From Acidobacteriota bacterium (GTDB lineage: Bacteria > Acidobacteriota > Polarisedimenticolia > QHYA01), in the NCBI GenBank assembly GCA_003223995.1, contig QHYA01000220.1, forward strand, positions 1-7,947: DNA of 7,947 nucleotides. Reading direction: 5' to 3'. Made by a program: the position numbers and the translations under genes. The stretch's first letter is position 1. The number at the start of each line of letters is the position of its first letter. The notes below the pieces were generated by a model. The model made no database searches and had not been told where the DNA came from. It saw nothing but the letters and a program-made list of their open reading frames with translations. Shown in pieces: positions 6,861-7,947 of this stretch.

Positions 6861-7343
6861 CTAGTTGCGGCCGTGCCTGCGGTGGTCGGTCGCGCCCCCC
6901 TCCACGCTCGCCTTCTGCGCGGAGCACTTTTCGCAGAAGCCCTTGATCTGGAGCGTGTGGGTGACGATGGTGAACCGCTTCTTGTGACAGACCCAGTCTT
7001 GGAGCCGCTCGATCTCGTCGTTGGTGAACTCGATGATCTCGCCGCAGCCGAGGCAGATCATGTGGTCGTGGTGCTGGCGCCCGTACATCTTTTCGTACCG
7101 GGCTTGCCCCTCGCCCGTGAGAACTTTCTGCACCAAGCCGCTCTGGACCAGATGGGAAAGGGTCCTATAGATCGTCGCGCGGGAGACGGGCCGCTTCTGC
7201 TTGCGGAACTGCTCCTGGAGGTAGTCGATGTCGATGTGGCCGTTGGCCCGCATGACCTCATCGAGCACGGCCATCCGTTCGCCCGTGACCCTCAACTTGC
7301 GGGACGCGAGCCACTCGGCGAACTCCTGCTTCCCCTCTCTCAT
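6861..7343 (-). CDS. fur: Fur-family transcriptional regulator (probably ferric uptake regulator)
   Basis: 160-residue cytoplasmic repressor. An N-terminal winged helix has the recognition helix VSRATIYRTLSHLV (53-66). The dimerisation domain carries HHDH (91-94), a first CxxC at 97-100, GEIIEF, and a second CxxC at 137-140, as in Fur proteins with a structural zinc site. Position in front of an FTR1 iron permease supports iron as the signal over zinc (Zur) or peroxide (PerR), but ligand choice cannot be settled from sequence. Start: ATG at 7343. It is preceded by AAGGA with a 4-nt spacer and overlaps the stop of a six-codon mini-ORF (ATGA). An in-frame TTG at 7403 would add 20 unconserved residues and is rejected. 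The TAG at 6861 is followed by only 37 nt to the FTR1 start, with no terminator, so fur is likely the first cistron. Autoregulation is plausible through the Fur-like box at 7421-7437. Confidence 0.93.
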   Translation of the reverse strand: MREGKQEFAEWLASRKLRVTGERMAVLDEVMRANGHIDIDYLQEQFRKQKRPVSRATIYRTLSHLVQSGLVQKVLTGEGQARYEKMYGRQHHDHMICLGCGEIIEFTNDEIERLQDWVCHKKRFTIVTHTLQIKGFCEKCSAQKASVEGGATDHRRHGRN

Positions 7344-7377
7344 ACAGTCCTTGCTGTCATGACGCCTTTGCTGACAT
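7340..7377 (-). promoter_or_regulatory. Tandem six-codon mini-ORFs coupled to the fur start
   Basis: On the minus strand two near-repeated 17-nt units stand head to tail before fur. The first starts with ATG at 7377 and reads MSAKAS then TGA. That TGA overlaps the next ATG (7360), which reads MTARTV then TGA, and this second TGA overlaps the fur ATG (7343). Each unit carries AAAGG or AAGG 4-5 nt before the next ATG. A 21-nt mini-ORF minus a 4-nt overlap gives exactly the 17-nt period. Termination at each stop would place a ribosome on the next start, so fur translation may depend on re-initiation. E. coli fur is known to be coupled to an upstream ORF (uof), but that ORF is longer and unrelated in sequence. 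Function here is inference; the arrangement itself is directly visible. Confidence 0.5.
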
Positions 7378-7420
7378 GCCACCCCAGTTGGTGCCGCTGC
7401 CAAGGGCGTTTTTACAGATA

Positions 7421-7437
7421 TCGAGACTCAATCTCAA
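7421..7437 (-). promoter_or_regulatory. Candidate Fur box upstream of fur
   Basis: The minus strand reads TTGAGATTGAGTCTCGA, an imperfect palindrome (TTGAGA, 5 nt, TCTCGA). It matches 12 of 15 positions of the common TGAGAATGATTCTCA form of the Fur box. It lies 78-94 nt upstream of the fur ATG, followed by an AT-richer stretch (TATCTG then TAAAAA) that could hold a -10 element. The -35/-10 hexamers themselves are poor, so I do not assign them. Binding would make fur and the downstream iron genes self-repressing under iron-replete conditions. Confidence 0.4.
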
Positions 7438-7457
7438 CACAAGGAATTATCGGCGGC

Positions 7458-7502
7458 GGCCTTTCCCGAGTCAAGGCCGAGTCCAAGGCCTCCCAAGGAC
7501 TC
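7458..7502. repeat. Direct and inverted repeat cluster in the divergent intergenic region
   Basis: GAGTCAAGGCC (7468-7478) is followed at once by GAGTCCAAGGCC (7479-7490), a tandem pair differing by one inserted C. The second unit also forms an inverted pair with GGACTC at 7497-7502, and AAGGCC at 7473-7478 mirrors GGCCTT at 7458-7463. There is no T-run on either strand, so it is not a standard intrinsic terminator. Between two divergent promoters an operator is possible, but no known regulator site is recognised. Confidence 0.4.
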
Positions 7503-7561
7503 CCCGGCGCGGTTCTACCCGAAGATGAGTCCGGCTCCTGAAAACTGTTGAAAGAAATCGC

Positions 7562-7590
7562 TTGACTTGTACTCGCTCTCGAAGTAGTAA
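7562..7590 (+). promoter_or_regulatory. Sigma70-like promoter for the divergent secreted-protein gene
   Basis: TTGACT (7562-7567) matches the -35 consensus at five of six positions and is followed after exactly 17 nt by TAGTAA (7585-7590), a weak -10. The surrounding bases are AT-richer than the flanking genes. A start near 7597 would give a leader of about 147 nt before the ATG at 7744. The promoter points away from fur. Confidence 0.45.
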
Positions 7591-7596
7591 GTTGCG

Positions 7597-7743
7597 CTGT
7601 TAGGGGTTGGTCCTGTAGGGCGATCGGGTCTTAGCCCCCCAGGCACGGGACCGGGGCAAAAACCTCTTCCAAAAGAATAAGCGAAGCGACACCCGCAAAG
7701 GGTGTTTTTCCTGCGCCGATTAGGCAGCCCGGGGGGGCGTGTA
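7597..7743 (+). promoter_or_regulatory. Structured 5' leader, candidate cis-regulatory RNA of unassigned class
   Basis: The leader offers competing pairings. GCCCCCC (7634-7640) can pair with GGGGGGC (7732-7738), which overlaps the only G-rich ribosome-binding stretch before the ATG at 7744. Its 5' part can instead pair with GGGC at 7618-7621. GGTCC (7609-7613) pairs with GGACC (7648-7652). A perfect hairpin with a T-run sits at 7689-7709. GGGCAAA (7654-7660), CGCAAAG (7694-7700) and TTAGGCAGCC (7720-7729) come in the same order as conserved blocks of GEMM (cyclic dinucleotide) riboswitches. However, the spacing between the first two is much longer, and the second GCAAA sits in a hairpin loop, so I do not call GEMM. 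Evidence is by-eye pairing only. Confidence 0.35.
7689..7709 (+). terminator. Terminator-like hairpin inside the leader
   Basis: ACACCC (7689-7694) and GGGTGT (7700-7705) form a perfect six-base-pair stem around a GCAAA loop, running directly into five T residues (7705-7709). It lies about 35 nt before the downstream ATG and after the candidate promoter, so it would act as an attenuator rather than an end-of-gene terminator. The stem is short, so efficiency may be modest. On the minus strand the hairpin has no T-run. Confidence 0.45.
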
Positions 7744-7947
7744 ATGTTGTGTTTCAGCCGACGGCTCACATATCGAATCGCTCTCATTTTCCAGCTCTGC
7801 GGTGCGCTTTGCTGGTCTCCTAGCGGCCTTGCTCACGGGGGGACTCTGGGCAGCCAGGCGGGAAGTACGAACCTCTCGCTCGACGCGAACGCCCAGCCCA
7901 CGTCCTCGAGCCGCCTGCAGATCCAGCCGGTGTTCGACCCTGTTCCG
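7744..7947 (+). CDS. Secreted or outer-membrane protein, N-terminus only (3' end outside window)
   Basis: An open frame of 68 codons runs from ATG at 7744 to the right edge without a stop. Residues 1-30 form a good Sec signal peptide: basic start (SRRLTYR), hydrophobic core (IALIFQLCGALCW), and SGLA followed by HGGT as a likely signal peptidase I site after Ala30. Cys19 and Cys23 do not sit in a lipobox because Leu precedes each. The mature part is Ser/Thr/Asn/Gln-rich and ends in LQIQPVFDPVP, which loosely resembles the early strand of porin-like outer-membrane proteins, but this is too little to name a family. A G-run (7731-7737) six nt before the ATG is the only ribosome-binding candidate. 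It is transcribed divergently from fur and preceded by its own promoter and a structured leader. Confidence 0.6.
   Translation, partial: MLCFSRRLTYRIALIFQLCGALCWSPSGLAHGGTLGSQAGSTNLSLDANAQPTSSSRLQIQPVFDPVP

Noticed and set aside
7597..7743. GEMM (c-di-GMP/cGAMP) riboswitch
   Set aside because: GGGCAAA, GCAAAG and TAGGCAGCC occur in order, but the first two are about 59 nt apart instead of roughly 24. The second is a hairpin loop rather than a junction, and the GGACGCAAAGCC core is not matched. Kept only as an unassigned structured leader.
7515..7787. Minus-strand 90-codon open frame across the intergenic region
   Set aside because: It runs antisense through the promoter, leader hairpin and signal-peptide start of the plus-strand gene, has no recognisable motif, and has no convincing ribosome binding site.
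7798..7815. Lipoprotein signal in the divergent secreted protein
   Set aside because: Cys19 and Cys23 are each preceded by Leu, which does not fit the lipobox requirement for a small residue before Cys.

Overview
This is a GC-rich bacterial window. Seven genes are recognisable on the minus strand, and the start of an eighth is divergent on the plus strand. I cannot name the organism. The rightmost gene has a Sec-type signal peptide and slightly porin-like downstream residues, and the ABC permeases are of the MacB/FtsX type. Both suggest a diderm of deltaproteobacterial or acidobacterial flavour, but that is a guess.

Layout, in transcription order on the minus strand from right to left: a Fur-family regulator (7343-6861); an FTR1-type iron permease fused to a Cys-rich DUF2318-like domain (6823-5525); two paralogous MacB/FtsX-type ABC permeases (5528-4242 and 4245-3067); an ABC ATPase whose C-terminus is a DtxR/MntR-like metal-sensor module (3070-1982); a divergent GAPDH paralog (1963-929); and a canonical-looking class I GAPDH (932 to beyond the left edge). 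Four of the six junctions are 4-nt ATGA or GTGA overlaps. The other two gaps are 37 nt and 18 nt, and I see no terminator in either, so this looks like one operon.

The FTR1-DUF2318-permease-permease-ATPase order matches the FTR1/P19-type iron uptake loci known from Campylobacter (the Cj1658-Cj1663 region) and from uropathogenic E. coli (fetMP plus its ABC genes). Neither the periplasmic P19 protein nor the thioredoxin-like partner is visible here. The proposed logic is that Fur senses cytoplasmic iron and represses the operon from a candidate Fur box at 7421-7437. FTR1 moves iron across the inner membrane. The MacB-like ABC complex works in the periplasm in support of it. The DtxR-like tail on the ATPase may add a second, protein-level iron input.

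The 400-bp divergent intergenic region (7344-7743) is unusually structured. Next to fur it holds two tandem 17-nt units that form a ladder of six-codon mini-ORFs overlapping the fur start. It also holds a Fur-box-like palindrome, a direct/inverted repeat cluster, a plus-strand sigma70-like promoter, and a leader of about 150 nt with a perfect terminator-like hairpin and a long-range helix that would mask the ribosome binding site of the divergent secreted-protein gene. The most noteworthy items are the ATPase-DtxR fusion, the fur mini-ORF ladder, the structured leader, and the remodelled phosphate site of the first GAPDH.
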